The notes under the pieces: model-generated
Seen by the model: the letters and a program-made list of their open reading frames with translations, nothing else
Told to the model about the DNA's origin: nothing
The model's database searches: none
From: Halobiforma nitratireducens JCM 10879
GTDB lineage: Archaea; Halobacteriota; Halobacteria; Halobacteriales; Natrialbaceae
Assembly (NCBI RefSeq): GCF_000337895.1
Contig: NZ_AOMA01000203.1
Coordinates: 1 to 49,102 of the forward strand
DNA: 49,102 bases
Reading direction: 5' to 3'
Program-made: the position numbers and the translations under genes
Shown: positions 1 to 8,338 of the stretch, in pieces
How positions within the stretch are numbered: the stretch's first letter is position 1
Layout: the number at the start of each line of letters is the position of its first letter

Positions 1-1
1 T

Positions 2-661
2 TTGGCCCTAATTTCGAAAGCGTGCAACAGGGTATATAACGGTATGCTGCTGGCGACTGTGGACGACGGCACTGTTACTGCCTACGACCTCGACTCATAT
101 GATGAAGTGTGGTCCGTCGATTACGAGGCTCCGAGGCAAGCAGCCTTGTTGCCTGACGACTCGGCTTTTGTTGTGAATGTTGCTGATGGTGTCGTGGCGC
201 TCGACCCTGACGACGGTACTGAACAGTGGCATACCGAGTTCGACGGCGGCGGCGGACTCGGATTCCGTCCGGTCGGAGAAGTAGACGGTATAGTCGGAGA
301 CACGACGTTCTACGATGCTGCTGATGGCCGCGAAAAGCAACTTTCGGGGCTGCTGACTGTCCAAGAGATGACGGATTCCGACGGCGAGGAGATCGAGGAG
401 ACCGACCCCGGCGACTGGGGCCGACCGGAGTACAACACCGCCGACTCCACCGAGTTCATGGAGTACATGGAGCACACTCACGAGTACCGAATTGAAGAAG
501 AGTGGGCACCGGACGACGACGGCGTCACACTCCCCGGCGTCGATCCGGGCGACTGGATGGACAACCCGACCGGCGCGATCGCCGGGCTGGTGATCATCAT
601 GGGAGTCGTGACGGTGATCGCCGGGATCGTCACCGACTTCGTACCGTTCCTGGGTGACTGA
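2..661 (+). CDS. C-terminal part of a membrane-anchored PQQ-like propeller protein (pleolipovirus spike position)
   Basis: The reading frame is open to the left window edge, so this is the 3' part of a longer gene; the TTG at base 2 need not be its start. Residues about 14-90 carry PQQ/WD-like blades (GTVTAYDLD, GVVALDPDDGTEQW). An acidic linker follows, then one hydrophobic segment (about residues 189-217) right before the stop, typical of a C-terminally anchored surface protein. It sits directly upstream of two membrane genes and a P-loop NTPase. That order matches spike VP4, ORF6, ORF7 and VP8 in pleolipoviruses (known family layout), so I infer a virion spike or envelope protein. A cellular propeller lipoprotein cannot be excluded without the missing N-terminus. 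Confidence 0.6.
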   Translation: MALISKACNRVYNGMLLATVDDGTVTAYDLDSYDEVWSVDYEAPRQAALLPDDSAFVVNVADGVVALDPDDGTEQWHTEFDGGGGLGFRPVGEVDGIVGDTTFYDAADGREKQLSGLLTVQEMTDSDGEEIEETDPGDWGRPEYNTADSTEFMEYMEHTHEYRIEEEWAPDDDGVTLPGVDPGDWMDNPTGAIAGLVIIMGVVTVIAGIVTDFVPFLGD

Positions 662-664
662 GCC

Positions 665-1369
665 ATGAACCGGACTTTTTCATTTTTCGTGGTGGCAGCC
701 CTGGCTATCGCGATCGCGATGGGTATGGGCGTCGGCACGATCGCGGCGGAGGACGACCCCGACGACGAACTCCATTCGATTATCGATCGAACCGACCCGG
801 AGAATGCGAGCTCCGTTCAGGTCGAGACGGTCCAGGAGTGGGCGACCGACGAGCAACTCGAGCAGCTGAACGAATCGCAACGCGATCGCGTCGGCGAGTG
901 GCTCGAGGACACACCGGAGATCGAGGACGACGGCCCGGCGAACTACACGGTGGCGATCGACTCCGAGACGTACATCACCGACTGGGAGTTTCGAGACGGC
1001 CAGTTCGTGGTGGACATCTACGCAGAGAACCCGACGACGGTGACGATGGCCGAGAGCGCCGACTGGGAGGAAGGCGAAGGCGAGTATCGGACGATGCGTG
1101 AAGACCTCGATGAAGGCGAAAACGTCGTCTACGTGCCGACGTTCGCGGGCGAGGACGACGGCGTGGCGCTGTCGTTCGCAACGGAGCTATCGATGCAGGA
1201 GGAACGCGGGCCGTACATCAGCACCGGAACGGAAGCCGCGGAAGATCCGTTCCGGCACTTCGGCGGCACCAGCGGGTTGTTCTCCGGTGTCGCCATGACG
1301 ACGCTGCTGGCCGCTGTCGGTGGCTGGTACGTCGTCCGCACGGAGGAGACCGGGGTGAACAAGGCATGA
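665..1369 (+). CDS. Secreted/membrane-anchored viral protein, pleolipovirus ORF6-like
   Basis: The 234-residue protein has an N-terminal signal peptide (residues 1-28, hydrophobic core FFVVAALAIAIAMGMGVG), an acidic extracellular domain and one C-terminal membrane helix (about residues 206-224) with a short charged tail. It starts 3 bases after the upstream stop, and its stop overlaps the next start as ATGA, so the genes are translationally coupled. No catalytic motif is visible. Position and topology fit the ORF6-type protein of the conserved pleolipovirus block between spike and NTPase. The role (envelope assembly or membrane modelling) is unknown. Confidence 0.55.
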   Translation: MNRTFSFFVVAALAIAIAMGMGVGTIAAEDDPDDELHSIIDRTDPENASSVQVETVQEWATDEQLEQLNESQRDRVGEWLEDTPEIEDDGPANYTVAIDSETYITDWEFRDGQFVVDIYAENPTTVTMAESADWEEGEGEYRTMREDLDEGENVVYVPTFAGEDDGVALSFATELSMQEERGPYISTGTEAAEDPFRHFGGTSGLFSGVAMTTLLAAVGGWYVVRTEETGVNKA

Positions 1370-2181
1370 GTGGCGATACCAGCGGCACGTTCGGCAGTTG
1401 GTCGGATCGATTCACGTACATCGCGGCCGAGGGACAGTTGGTCGTCCTGGCCGTGCTGTTCTCGCTCGGCGCGGCGTTGATCTGGATTCGACCCTCGCTG
1501 CCCGGCGTTCCGCCGATCGTCTACGGCTGGTTCGCGGCGATGCTCTTACTCGGCCCGCCGCTGCTTTCGCTATTCATCACGGGCGCGCGGAAGCTCCGAA
1601 ACCGCCGCATGGTTCCGGTTCACCACATCAACGGCGTCAAAGACGTGCGAGAGAAGTATTACGTCGAACCGGGCGTCTGGGAAAACAAGACGATCGAAGG
1701 CCCAAGCCCATACCCGGTCAACGACGGTGAGGCGTTCGAAGTCCGGGAGTTCGACTGGCACGACGACACCGAGACGCTGGTGGTCCGCGGCTGTTACTTC
1801 AGCCAGCTTGCCGACTCGAAGCTGGTGACGGTGAAGGCCATGCTCGAGGACATCCACGGCGACCTCGTAGAAGAGTACCTGGCGGCAAACCGACTTCGGG
1901 GCCGGATCAGCAAGATGGGGCTCCAGATCCAGAAGGACGTGATCAACGAGGAAGCGCAGGCCGACGAGCGCGGGTTGATGAATCCGAAAACCTCGGTGAA
2001 GAACCGATTCGAGAGCGCGCGCGACGACGCTGACAAGAACGCGACGGACGGGATCGAGGACATCACCGGCTTCGTCGAGGACTACGCTACCGAGCATGGC
2101 ATCGAGACGACGAGCGGCCCGCCCGCGACTCGAGAACAGGCACAGCAAGCAGCAGCAACCGATGGAGGGTCTGAACGATGA
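1366..2181 (+). CDS. Membrane protein, pleolipovirus ORF7-like
   Basis: The 271-residue protein has two adjacent membrane helices (about residues 24-43 and 48-70) followed by a basic stop-transfer stretch and a long soluble, presumably cytoplasmic domain ending in a Gln/Ala-rich tail. Both ends overlap the neighbours by ATGA. It lies between the secreted protein and the P-loop NTPase, the place of ORF7 in pleolipovirus genomes. I see no enzymatic motif. A virion or assembly membrane protein is the best inference. Confidence 0.55.
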   Translation: MSGDTSGTFGSWSDRFTYIAAEGQLVVLAVLFSLGAALIWIRPSLPGVPPIVYGWFAAMLLLGPPLLSLFITGARKLRNRRMVPVHHINGVKDVREKYYVEPGVWENKTIEGPSPYPVNDGEAFEVREFDWHDDTETLVVRGCYFSQLADSKLVTVKAMLEDIHGDLVEEYLAANRLRGRISKMGLQIQKDVINEEAQADERGLMNPKTSVKNRFESARDDADKNATDGIEDITGFVEDYATEHGIETTSGPPATREQAQQAAATDGGSER

Positions 2182-3401
2182 ACGACAAGCGAACGGAGTA
2201 CCGGAAGAACGGCAAGCGACTGATGACCGACGGCGGCCGGGAACAGGACAACTACACCGTCGGCGGCTTTCGCGAGTTCCAGGACGGCAACCTCGAGCGC
2301 GATCCCGACGAGGTGCTCCAGCACTCGGGATTCGTTCGAGACGAACAGGTCGATCGCCAGCTCGCGATGCGCGCGATTCACCACGACGTCGACCGCTGGG
2401 ACGGCAAGGCCGCGAAAGACTACATGGCCGTGGGCAAGAACCGCGACATCCTGAAAGCCAGCGGTAGCGAAACCGCTCGCAACGCCCTCGAGAACGGGGA
2501 CACGCTCACCCTGAAACACTACATCGGCGATCCATCGCAGGAGGCTGATCTCGCAGGGATCAAAGCGGTGACTCGCCTCCAGGAGATCGTCGCCGGACCC
2601 GCGCCGGTGATCGTCATCTTGGGCGAGATGGGCGCAGGAAAGACCGACTTCGCTGGGCTGTGTGGGCAACTTCGCGAGCGGTGGGTCGACGGCGATCTCC
2701 TCGTCGGGAGCAACATCCGCACGCTGGACCGGATCGATCGGTGGGTCCGCGACGACGGCAGCGTCGAGGACGGCTGGATTCCCCACTACCCGCTCCTCGA
2801 GGAGTGGGTCCAGCAGGACGGCGATCCCGTCGACAACCCCCAGCAGCCGAAGCTGTTCATCGGTGACGAGTTCTCGAGCAACGCTTCTGGGACGGGCGAA
2901 GACGGCCACAAGGTCCGCCAGAAGATGGGGCCGCTGGTCTACAAGATCCGGAAGTACGGAGGTGCGCTCATCTACATCGCACACGGTGAATCGTCGATCC
3001 ACCCGATGCTGTGGCGGGTCGGCACGATCATCAAGAAGAAATCCAAGAAGCGGGCGATCGTCGCAGACCGGGTTTCCGGTGGAAAGCTCCAGGACGTCGA
3101 CCCGCGCCCGCTCGAGGGCATCCCGCCGACGGACTGGAACTTCAACACGAAGGACGAAGCCGACTGGAGCTGGGAAGCGCCGAGCAGCGACGACAAAGAA
3201 GACGACCCGATCGCCGAGGAGGACGTGAAGCGAGTGGCCGCCTGGACGATGGAAGAGTGTCGACGCCAGGGCATGTCGGCCCGCGAAACCGCCGAGTTCG
3301 TTCCCTACAGCCATGCTACCGTCTCGAACTGGTGGAAAGAGATCGATGAAGGCGGCGAGAAGGCAAACTGGGTTAACACCGTCGAGCAGGTGATTGCATG
3401 A
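2178..3401 (+). CDS. P-loop NTPase with C-terminal helix-turn-helix (pleolipovirus VP8-like)
   Basis: The 407-residue protein has a clear Walker A (residues 149-156, GEMGAGKT) and Walker B (KLFIGDE, ending at D230-E231). After an acidic linker, residues about 366-388 (SARETAEF then SHATVSNWW) read as a helix-turn-helix. VP8-like NTPases are one of the few conserved pleolipovirus proteins; their role is not firmly known and is usually proposed to be in virion assembly or genome handling. The gene overlaps the upstream membrane protein by ATGA and closes the structural operon. The C-terminal DNA-binding module suggests that it contacts DNA. Confidence is high for the NTPase fold and moderate for the viral assignment. 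Confidence 0.75.
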   Translation: MNDKRTEYRKNGKRLMTDGGREQDNYTVGGFREFQDGNLERDPDEVLQHSGFVRDEQVDRQLAMRAIHHDVDRWDGKAAKDYMAVGKNRDILKASGSETARNALENGDTLTLKHYIGDPSQEADLAGIKAVTRLQEIVAGPAPVIVILGEMGAGKTDFAGLCGQLRERWVDGDLLVGSNIRTLDRIDRWVRDDGSVEDGWIPHYPLLEEWVQQDGDPVDNPQQPKLFIGDEFSSNASGTGEDGHKVRQKMGPLVYKIRKYGGALIYIAHGESSIHPMLWRVGTIIKKKSKKRAIVADRVSGGKLQDVDPRPLEGIPPTDWNFNTKDEADWSWEAPSSDDKEDDPIAEEDVKRVAAWTMEECRRQGMSARETAEFVPYSHATVSNWWKEIDEGGEKANWVNTVEQVIA

Positions 3402-3457
3402 CGGCGTCGGGGTGTCAACCTGTAAACCGCAACCGACCCCCCTTTACGTATGGGCGG

Positions 3458-3477
3458 CGCGGCCCGCCAGGGCCGCG
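3458..3477 (+). terminator. GC-rich hairpin after the structural operon
   Basis: A perfect 8-base inverted repeat (CGCGGCCC / GGGCCGCG) with a 4-base GCCA loop lies 56 bases after the NTPase stop and before the TATA box of the next gene. It may be a terminator or mRNA 3' stem; no T-tract follows. Confidence 0.35.
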
Positions 3478-3522
3478 ACGCCTCGGCCCACCGCCACGCT
3501 CGAGCGCAGCCCGGCGGAGGAG

Positions 3523-3530
3523 TATATATA
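3523..3530 (+). promoter_or_regulatory. TATA box for the nuclease gene
   Basis: TATATATA stands out in GC-rich surroundings. Its centre is about 20 bases before the GTG at 3547 and 29 before the GTG at 3556. A leaderless mRNA starting near 3553-3556 would favour the second GTG. Confidence 0.5.
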
Positions 3531-3546
3531 GCGGCGCGCGACGCGC

Positions 3547-3939
3547 GTGGTTCGCGTGAATCGCTCGAAGCGTGCCAACCACTTCGGCACGATCTGCGAA
3601 AAGCGGATGGCGAAGAAGCGACGGTTCGACCTCGAGCGGGCCAGTTGGCACGACGCCCGATTTGGGAACGGCACTCCCGTCGAGATCAAGAGCACCATGC
3701 TCGAGCATTCGGACGGCCAGCCAGGGAATTTCAAGGTCTACCGGGAATATCACGACAAACTCCGGCGCGCGGACGGCTGGTACTGCTTCGTCGTCTACCG
3801 GCCCCACGGCCGATCGGGATTGACGATCGTCAAAGACAAGATGGTGCGAGCGTGCGATCTCCCGCTGCTCCGGTGGCACGGCGGCGGTGATCACCGCGGT
3901 ACTGAACAAGCAAAGATCCCAATTAGCGATGTATTCTGA
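3547..3939 (+). CDS. Putative PD-(D/E)xK nuclease-like protein
   Basis: The 130-residue protein has an N-terminal basic helix, an acidic residue in the WHDARF segment and then the strand PVEIKST, the E-x-K signature of PD-(D/E)xK nucleases and Holliday junction resolvases. The C-terminus ends in GTEQAKIPISDVF. I infer a small nuclease of the integrated element; activity and substrate are unknown. The start is GTG at 3547 or, from the TATA box distance, GTG at 3556. A degraded second copy of its last about 24 codons lies at 6729-6799, showing that the gene has been duplicated or recombined within the element. Confidence 0.5.
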   Translation: MVRVNRSKRANHFGTICEKRMAKKRRFDLERASWHDARFGNGTPVEIKSTMLEHSDGQPGNFKVYREYHDKLRRADGWYCFVVYRPHGRSGLTIVKDKMVRACDLPLLRWHGGGDHRGTEQAKIPISDVF

Positions 3940-4505
3940 GATGTTTTAGAAGTGCCATGCTGTCTCGTCGTGTCGGCGATCACTCCTTTTCGACCTCACC
4001 TTGGGTTAGCACTCCGAATGTTCAAGAGTCCTGAAGACGACGATTCTGGTACCTCGAGTCGTGTTGCAGCGGCAGGCGTTCGAGCATAGGCACCTCGAGC
4101 GTGTGTCGTGCGACTCGAGGCGGGTAATACGGTCTTACGGCCGGGCCGCCGTCGAAGCGGCCCCAATCACAGCACCGACCCGCCTCTTACGGTGGGTTTT
4201 CGACCGTGTCGGCGGCGATACAGTGAACTGGCTTCTCATCATCACCAACGGGTATGCGAAACCGTACGGTTGTGGCGCCGGCGCGGTTATCTACAGCGCT
4301 CGAGTGATGTCGATGCAATCCAACTAGGTGTCAACGGTATCATCGAAAACACAGGGCAGGATACATAACAAAAAGGAACTTAAACCGAAATCGCGACCAG
4401 ATTCTCGAGTGTTGGACCAGTGTATAAAGACAATCGGGAATGTGATACTGACTGGACTATCAATCTCGTAATAGACTAAAATAAGAAGTAAAAGAGGAAA
4501 ACCTG
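3940..4505. other. Intergenic region without a supported gene
   Basis: The first 380 bases are GC-rich; the last 170 become AT-rich towards the 3' ends of the pilin genes (which read leftwards). Short open frames occur on the plus strand (4061-4368) but show no start signal, domain or coupling. I see no tRNA and no clear repeat. Confidence 0.4.
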
Positions 4506-4967
4506 TTAGACTACTTCGAAATCTCCAACGATGGAGTTAGCGCTGGCAGAATCGTCGATCGTGTCGCCATCGCTAACGCTTCCGAAGTACGCCTGAGCTG
4601 TGTAGGAGCCTGTCTCGTCTATTTCTGATGACGCTCCTGTGGATTCAATAGTTGCATCATCTGCATTACCACTCGCAAGCTCAGTGTCTGTAACAACATT
4701 CCCATCATCATCAACGAGCGCAACACCATCAGCATTTCCGAGATCGGTCACAGTTACAGTCACTGAATCGGTATTGTCCCCTTCAATAGATATTCCTGCT
4801 CGTGGATCTTCTTCGAGTCCGCCTCCGATGTCCAGCACGAACGCGGCAATCACGGCCGCCAGAATGACAGTAATGGCGACCATCAGGATAACCCCGATCA
4901 CCGGGGAGACAGCACGCTCATCGTCCGATCCAATCATCTTGTTTCGAAGTTGTTTGCCATCAAACAT
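4506..4967 (-). CDS. pilA: Archaeal type IV pilin (PilA-like), copy 2
   Basis: The 153-residue prepilin has a short charged leader, then the prepilin peptidase site (ER before AVSPVIG) and the H-domain typical of haloarchaeal pilins ([20 protein letters not shown]). The acidic, Ser/Thr/Asp-rich remainder forms the exposed pilin domain. The start lies 3 bases after the stop of the almost identically beginning pilin upstream, and both starts follow the same GTAAACA sequence. Type IV pilins are processed by PibD and build adhesion fibres with PilB/PilC, which are not present here. Lying inside an element that otherwise looks viral, the pair could be cargo altering adhesion or superinfection. Family assignment is secure; role is inferred. 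Confidence 0.85.
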   Translation of the reverse strand: MFDGKQLRNKMIGSDDERAVSPVIGVILMVAITVILAAVIAAFVLDIGGGLEEDPRAGISIEGDNTDSVTVTVTDLGNADGVALVDDDGNVVTDTELASGNADDATIESTGASSEIDETGSYTAQAYFGSVSDGDTIDDSASANSIVGDFEVV

Positions 4968-4970
4968 TGT

Positions 4971-5411
4971 TTACGCATCCTCTACGGTGAAGTCGCCAAT
5001 AATTGCGTTTGCTTGGGCCGCGTCATCGATATCCTCACCGGAACTCACTTCGCCAAAGTACGCTTGGACAGTGTAATCACCGTCGTCGCTGTCGTCGATA
5101 TTAACTTGCGCTCCTGTGGCGTCAAGGTCGTCCGAATAGACTTCACCGGTGTCGTCAACAATGGCAACGCCGTCGGAGTTGCCTGTGTCAGTGAGGGTGA
5201 CCGTAACATCAGTAGTTCCGTCACCGTCGATATCGACACCCGCCTGTGGCTGCTCGTCAAGTCCTCCTCCGATGTCCAGCACGAACGCGGCGATCACAGC
5301 AGCCAAAATGACGGTAATGGCAACCATCAGGATGACCCCGATCACCGGGCTTACTGCACGTTCCTCTTCCGATCCAACTAGTTTGTCGCGGATTTTTGTT
5401 GCGTCGAACAT
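4971..5411 (-). CDS. pilA: Archaeal type IV pilin (PilA-like), copy 1
   Basis: This 146-residue prepilin has the same class III signal as the next gene: charged leader, cleavage site ER before AVSPVIG and a 20-residue hydrophobic H-domain ending in FVLDIGGGL. The first 47 residues are nearly identical in the two copies, whereas the exposed domains differ but share a YTVQAYFG-type segment and a similar C-terminus. It is the first gene of a two-gene unit and reads away from the coupled pair at 5598-6550. Tandem duplication with diversification of the exposed part is the simplest reading. Base composition is less GC-rich than in the structural operon, which suggests separate acquisition. Confidence 0.85.
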   Translation of the reverse strand: MFDATKIRDKLVGSEEERAVSPVIGVILMVAITVILAAVIAAFVLDIGGGLDEQPQAGVDIDGDGTTDVTVTLTDTGNSDGVAIVDDTGEVYSDDLDATGAQVNIDDSDDGDYTVQAYFGEVSSGEDIDDAAQANAIIGDFTVEDA

Positions 5412-5597
5412 GTTTACACAGCACCACTTTCACTCGGGCCGGAAGGACTAACACCCCACGCAGGGTACCCACATCCTGCGCGGGGATTGGGATTCAGGCA
5501 TGACCACCCGTCGCACCCGTCCCGCCGTCCGATTTTGGTGCTGGTAACAACCAGTTGACTACGGGTACATATATTTACCCCATAGTGTATCTCATTG
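5412..5597. promoter_or_regulatory. Divergent promoter region with a TATA box near 5569-5577
   Basis: The region separates the minus-strand pilins from the plus-strand unit at 5598. An AT-rich TATATATT-like box lies about 27 bases before the GTG at 5598, the spacing of a leaderless transcript. Pilin-side signals are less clear. Confidence 0.5.
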
Positions 5598-5753
5598 GTG
5601 AAAACGACAGTCACTGACGGTTTCACATCTGAGAATCAGGCGGGCGTAGAACCGTTACAGCACCGTCTTGAAGACACGCCGTCTTGCGATTCGGTGTTTC
5701 AGCCAACAGTCCGGAACCGACATGAGTTTCGCGTGCTGAAGACAGTCCAATGA
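5598..5753 (+). CDS. Small leaderless protein coupled to the next gene
   Basis: A 51-codon frame begins with GTG 27 bases after a TATA box and ends with TGA overlapping the next start (ATGA). Both features argue for a real gene despite its size. The product starts MKTTVTDGF, contains a single Cys and a His/Arg-rich C-terminal half (VRNRHEFRVLKTVQ). I recognise no family. It could be a small regulator, or a leader peptide coupling translation of the 266-residue protein. Confidence 0.5.
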   Translation: MKTTVTDGFTSENQAGVEPLQHRLEDTPSCDSVFQPTVRNRHEFRVLKTVQ

Positions 5754-6550
5754 CCGACGACGACCGGTTCGTCACCGAGCGCGACCTCGCTGGCACCTAC
5801 GATGGCGGCACCTACGACGACGCCTACAAGATCGTCCAGCAGTACCGCCGCGTCGTCGCGTACCAGGCCGACCACCCGGACAAGGGCTACGTCGCGACGG
5901 CGAACGCCCTCGAGCTGCCCCGCGGCCGCGTCCGGTCGTGGGACGACGGCAAGACGCCCAACGTCGTAGAAGGAATTCGCCGCGCTCGGGAGCGCGGGTG
6001 GCTCGAGGTCGGCTACGACGACGAGCAGTTCACGGCGCTGAACGCCCTCGTCGCGAACGTCTACTCCGGTGGATCAATTCTCCCGAACTGGCAACCGACG
6101 TTCGTCCTGAATGAACGCGGCTATCGTTCACACGCGATCGACGCCCTCGAGTTGGCCGGCGTCGGTCACACGGTCCACGAGGACGACCCGGACGACGTTC
6201 GTGGCCCGGTCGTTCGTCCCGGCGCGGACGGAGCAATCCTTGGGCGCGTCCTCCACGTCCTGGGCGCTCCGCTGGGGAAGAAAAGCGAGATCGACGACTT
6301 CTCGCTGCCCGCCTACCTCGAGGGCGCACCGGACGACACCCGCGAGACGTTTGTCCACTCCTATCTCGCCAACCGGGGCGCGCCGGATACGACAAGTGAT
6401 TCGATCCAGATCGTCGAGGAACGCCCGCCGGAGTACCGCCAGGAACTCGCGGCATTGATCGAATCGGTCGCCGGGGCACCGGTCCGCGCCGGCGAAGAAT
6501 CCGTGACGATCTCAGCCGAGGCAGCCCGGAACCTCGGAAGTATTCGTTGA
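5750..6550 (+). CDS. Haloarchaeal mobile-element protein with N-terminal HTH-like and LAGLIDADG-like segments
   Basis: The 266-residue protein starts at the ATG that overlaps the preceding stop. Residues about 40-66 (YVATANALELPRGRVRSWDDG) look like a helix-turn-helix that reads a repeated unit. The C-terminal half contains LPAYLEGAPDDTRETFVHSY, which resembles one half of a LAGLIDADG homing-type fold. Proteins of this build are common in haloarchaeal viruses and plasmids (recalled, not searched). A DNA-binding or regulatory role is the best inference; nuclease activity is not supported by a complete active site. Confidence 0.5.
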   Translation: MTDDDRFVTERDLAGTYDGGTYDDAYKIVQQYRRVVAYQADHPDKGYVATANALELPRGRVRSWDDGKTPNVVEGIRRARERGWLEVGYDDEQFTALNALVANVYSGGSILPNWQPTFVLNERGYRSHAIDALELAGVGHTVHEDDPDDVRGPVVRPGADGAILGRVLHVLGAPLGKKSEIDDFSLPAYLEGAPDDTRETFVHSYLANRGAPDTTSDSIQIVEERPPEYRQELAALIESVAGAPVRAGEESVTISAEAARNLGSIR

Positions 6551-6612
6551 GCGTTGGGCCACATTGATCGTTTCCGGGGTACTGTCGGCACTTTGAGCGA
6601 AAAGCAACGTTG

Positions 6613-6716
6613 CTATTCTCGCTCGACAGTTACGGACCTCTCGACCTCGAAGTTCGTGAGTCGAGTCGAGAGCGTCTCGGCGATCTCCTCGCGCTGCTCG
6701 TGAGAGAGGTCGCCTC
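6613..6716 (-). pseudogene. Truncated 3' copy of the DUF7692-like gene
   Basis: Read on the minus strand, these bases encode about 32 residues that match the C-terminus of the intact gene at 7956-8210. Shared parts include HEQREEIAETLSTR, then FEVER and TVERE before the stop. Homology ends abruptly at about 6716, where an in-frame stop lies just upstream, so no start remains. It is a broken duplicate created by recombination within the element. Confidence 0.7.
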
Positions 6717-6728
6717 AACTTCCCACTA

Positions 6729-6799
6729 CTCAGGTGGCACGGGGCGGCGATCACCGCGGAACCCAGCAGGCGAAGATCTCGATCGGGGACGTGTTCTGA
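6729..6799 (+). pseudogene. Truncated 3' copy of the nuclease gene
   Basis: These bases match the last about 24 codons of the gene at 3547-3939 up to and including the stop (AKISIGDVF here against AKIPISDVF there). One base is missing in the Gly-rich part, which breaks the frame. The copy begins only about 12 bases after the end of the DUF7692-like fragment, so two unrelated gene tails have been joined. Confidence 0.7.
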
Positions 6800-6809
6800 G
6801 GTCTCCCCA

Positions 6810-7790
6810 TCAGTCGCTGACTTCTGCGCCGGTTCGGAAACTCGTGAGTTCGTCGATACGCGCTTCCAGGTCTTCGATCTCTTCGCGTAGCTCTTCGGCT
6901 CCTTCCTCTTCCGAAGCCGCAAGCTGATCTTTGAGACCCTGGAGTCGCGTCTCCTTGCGTTCTTCATCCACGTCCGCTTTCCGGACGTATTCGGATGTCT
7001 CGATCTCGTACACGTCACTTTCGGCTACTTCCGTGACCTCGAGTGCTTCATCGACCTTCGAACGGTCTACGCCCAGGATCCGCTCGCGATCGATTCCGGC
7101 GTCCTCGAGCGTTTCCACAACCACTTCTTCGTCTTTGAGGGTGCGGTTCTGACGGCTCGTCCGCTGGACCGACCCAAACGGACCGCTTACAGGCCGATCG
7201 TGATGGAGTCGGTTGAGGAGAACGTCGGCGACATCCTGTCGGAGATCGTTCGCGTTACGCTGAACGTCCGAAAGGAGGGTATAGATGTTCACCAGCGCGT
7301 CGGTGTCCACCTCCTCGAGGGTCGTCACATCGTGTCGCTCGAGGGCGTCGACGAGAAGAAGTGCATCCGCGTAGACGTCTACGTCCGGCTCGGTTCGTTC
7401 TTGCTCGTCGCTCTCTGATTCGGGTTCTGCATCGAGTAGCTGGCTGGTGGTCGGCCCCTCTTTCTCGACGATTACGCCTCGGTCCTCGTCGATCTCGAAT
7501 CGCGGGTGAAGACTGAGGACGGCAGGATACGGGTCGGCGTCAGCCGGGAGTCTGTCGAGTTCGAATCCGCCCGGCTCCTCAGTGATCCGTCGGAACAGGG
7601 TTTCGAACTGCTCGCGCTGGAGCGGCCGCGTTTCGTCGATATCGCGGTCGAGAAATTCGATGACGACTCGTTGCTCCTGAACGTCGGTCACCTGAAACCG
7701 CTTGTGCGACAGCGGCGTGATCAGGGTGGCCCCTCCCGGTAGGTCGTCGAGTTCGTCGAGAAGCGTATGCCAGGAGACACTGAATGGCAT
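6810..7790 (-). CDS. Conserved haloarchaeal virus/plasmid protein with C-terminal coiled coil
   Basis: The start chosen is the ATG giving MPFSVSWHTLLDEL (326 residues); an upstream in-frame ATG would add 14 weakly plausible residues. The N-terminal about 75 residues form a compact domain (LPGGATLITPLSHKRFQVTD, then VVIEFLDRD). The middle is acidic, and residues from about 270 form a heptad-rich coiled coil (long Glu/Arg runs with regularly spaced Leu). I have seen this architecture in haloarchaeal mobile elements but know no function. It reads against the preceding plus-strand genes and stands upstream of the gene fragments at 6613-6799. Confidence 0.55.
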   Translation of the reverse strand: MPFSVSWHTLLDELDDLPGGATLITPLSHKRFQVTDVQEQRVVIEFLDRDIDETRPLQREQFETLFRRITEEPGGFELDRLPADADPYPAVLSLHPRFEIDEDRGVIVEKEGPTTSQLLDAEPESESDEQERTEPDVDVYADALLLVDALERHDVTTLEEVDTDALVNIYTLLSDVQRNANDLRQDVADVLLNRLHHDRPVSGPFGSVQRTSRQNRTLKDEEVVVETLEDAGIDRERILGVDRSKVDEALEVTEVAESDVYEIETSEYVRKADVDEERKETRLQGLKDQLAASEEEGAEELREEIEDLEARIDELTSFRTGAEVSD

Positions 7791-7955
7791 ATCAGAAGTG
7801 TAGGCGGCATCCGTCAAAGACCTGCGGGTCACGCTTCGATCTACTGGCCCAGCCCATCCCGGAGGGAGACTACTAACTCGAGCGTCCAGGACGGGAACGC
7901 GATCGTCCCGGTGACGGAACGATTCTGTCGGACGTCGTTTCTGGAATTCCGGTGA

Positions 7956-8210
7956 CTACTCCCGCTCGACGGTTACGTTTCTCTCGACCTCGAAAGTCGT
8001 CACTCTCGTCGAGAGCGTTTCGGCGATCTCTTCGCGCTGCTCGTGAGTGAGGTCGTCCCGCTCGAGGACCTGGCGGGCAGCTGCAACTAAGCGGGGCACG
8101 TCCTCGCAGGCGCTCACCACGGCTTTCGTCTTGTTGCAGTCGTAGAAGTCCGCTGCTCGCTTGATCGCGTCTTCCCGGTATGCGTAGTCGCCGTCGGTTC
8201 GGATTCGCAT
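7956..8210 (-). CDS. Small DUF7692-like protein (putative RHH-type DNA binder)
   Basis: The start at 8210 gives MRIRTDGDYAYREDAI, the usual N-terminus of this haloarchaeal family; the frame runs 7 residues further upstream but those are not needed. The 84-residue protein has a beta strand followed by two helices (AIKRAADFYDCNKTKAVVSA), reminiscent of ribbon-helix-helix regulators, then a charged tail. The family is common in haloarchaeal plasmids and proviruses (recalled). The perfect inverted repeat at 8339-8375 upstream could be its operator. A truncated copy of its C-terminus is present at 6613-6716. Confidence 0.6.
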   Translation of the reverse strand: MRIRTDGDYAYREDAIKRAADFYDCNKTKAVVSACEDVPRLVAAARQVLERDDLTHEQREEIAETLSTRVTTFEVERNVTVERE

Positions 8211-8338
8211 GCTCGTACACACGACCCCCAAAATCCTAGTTTTTTCGACTCACTGGACCGGCCCATTCAGCCCAAAACGGGGGTGGTTCTGTCACTCTGT
8301 CAGAGGAGTCGGTGGGTTCGTCGCGCCGATCGGCGAGC

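Noticed and set aside
3398-3559. 53-codon frame whose ATG overlaps the stop of the NTPase gene
   Set aside because: The product is almost only Pro, Arg and Gly, runs through a hairpin and the TATA box of the next gene, and has no domain; probably fortuitous.
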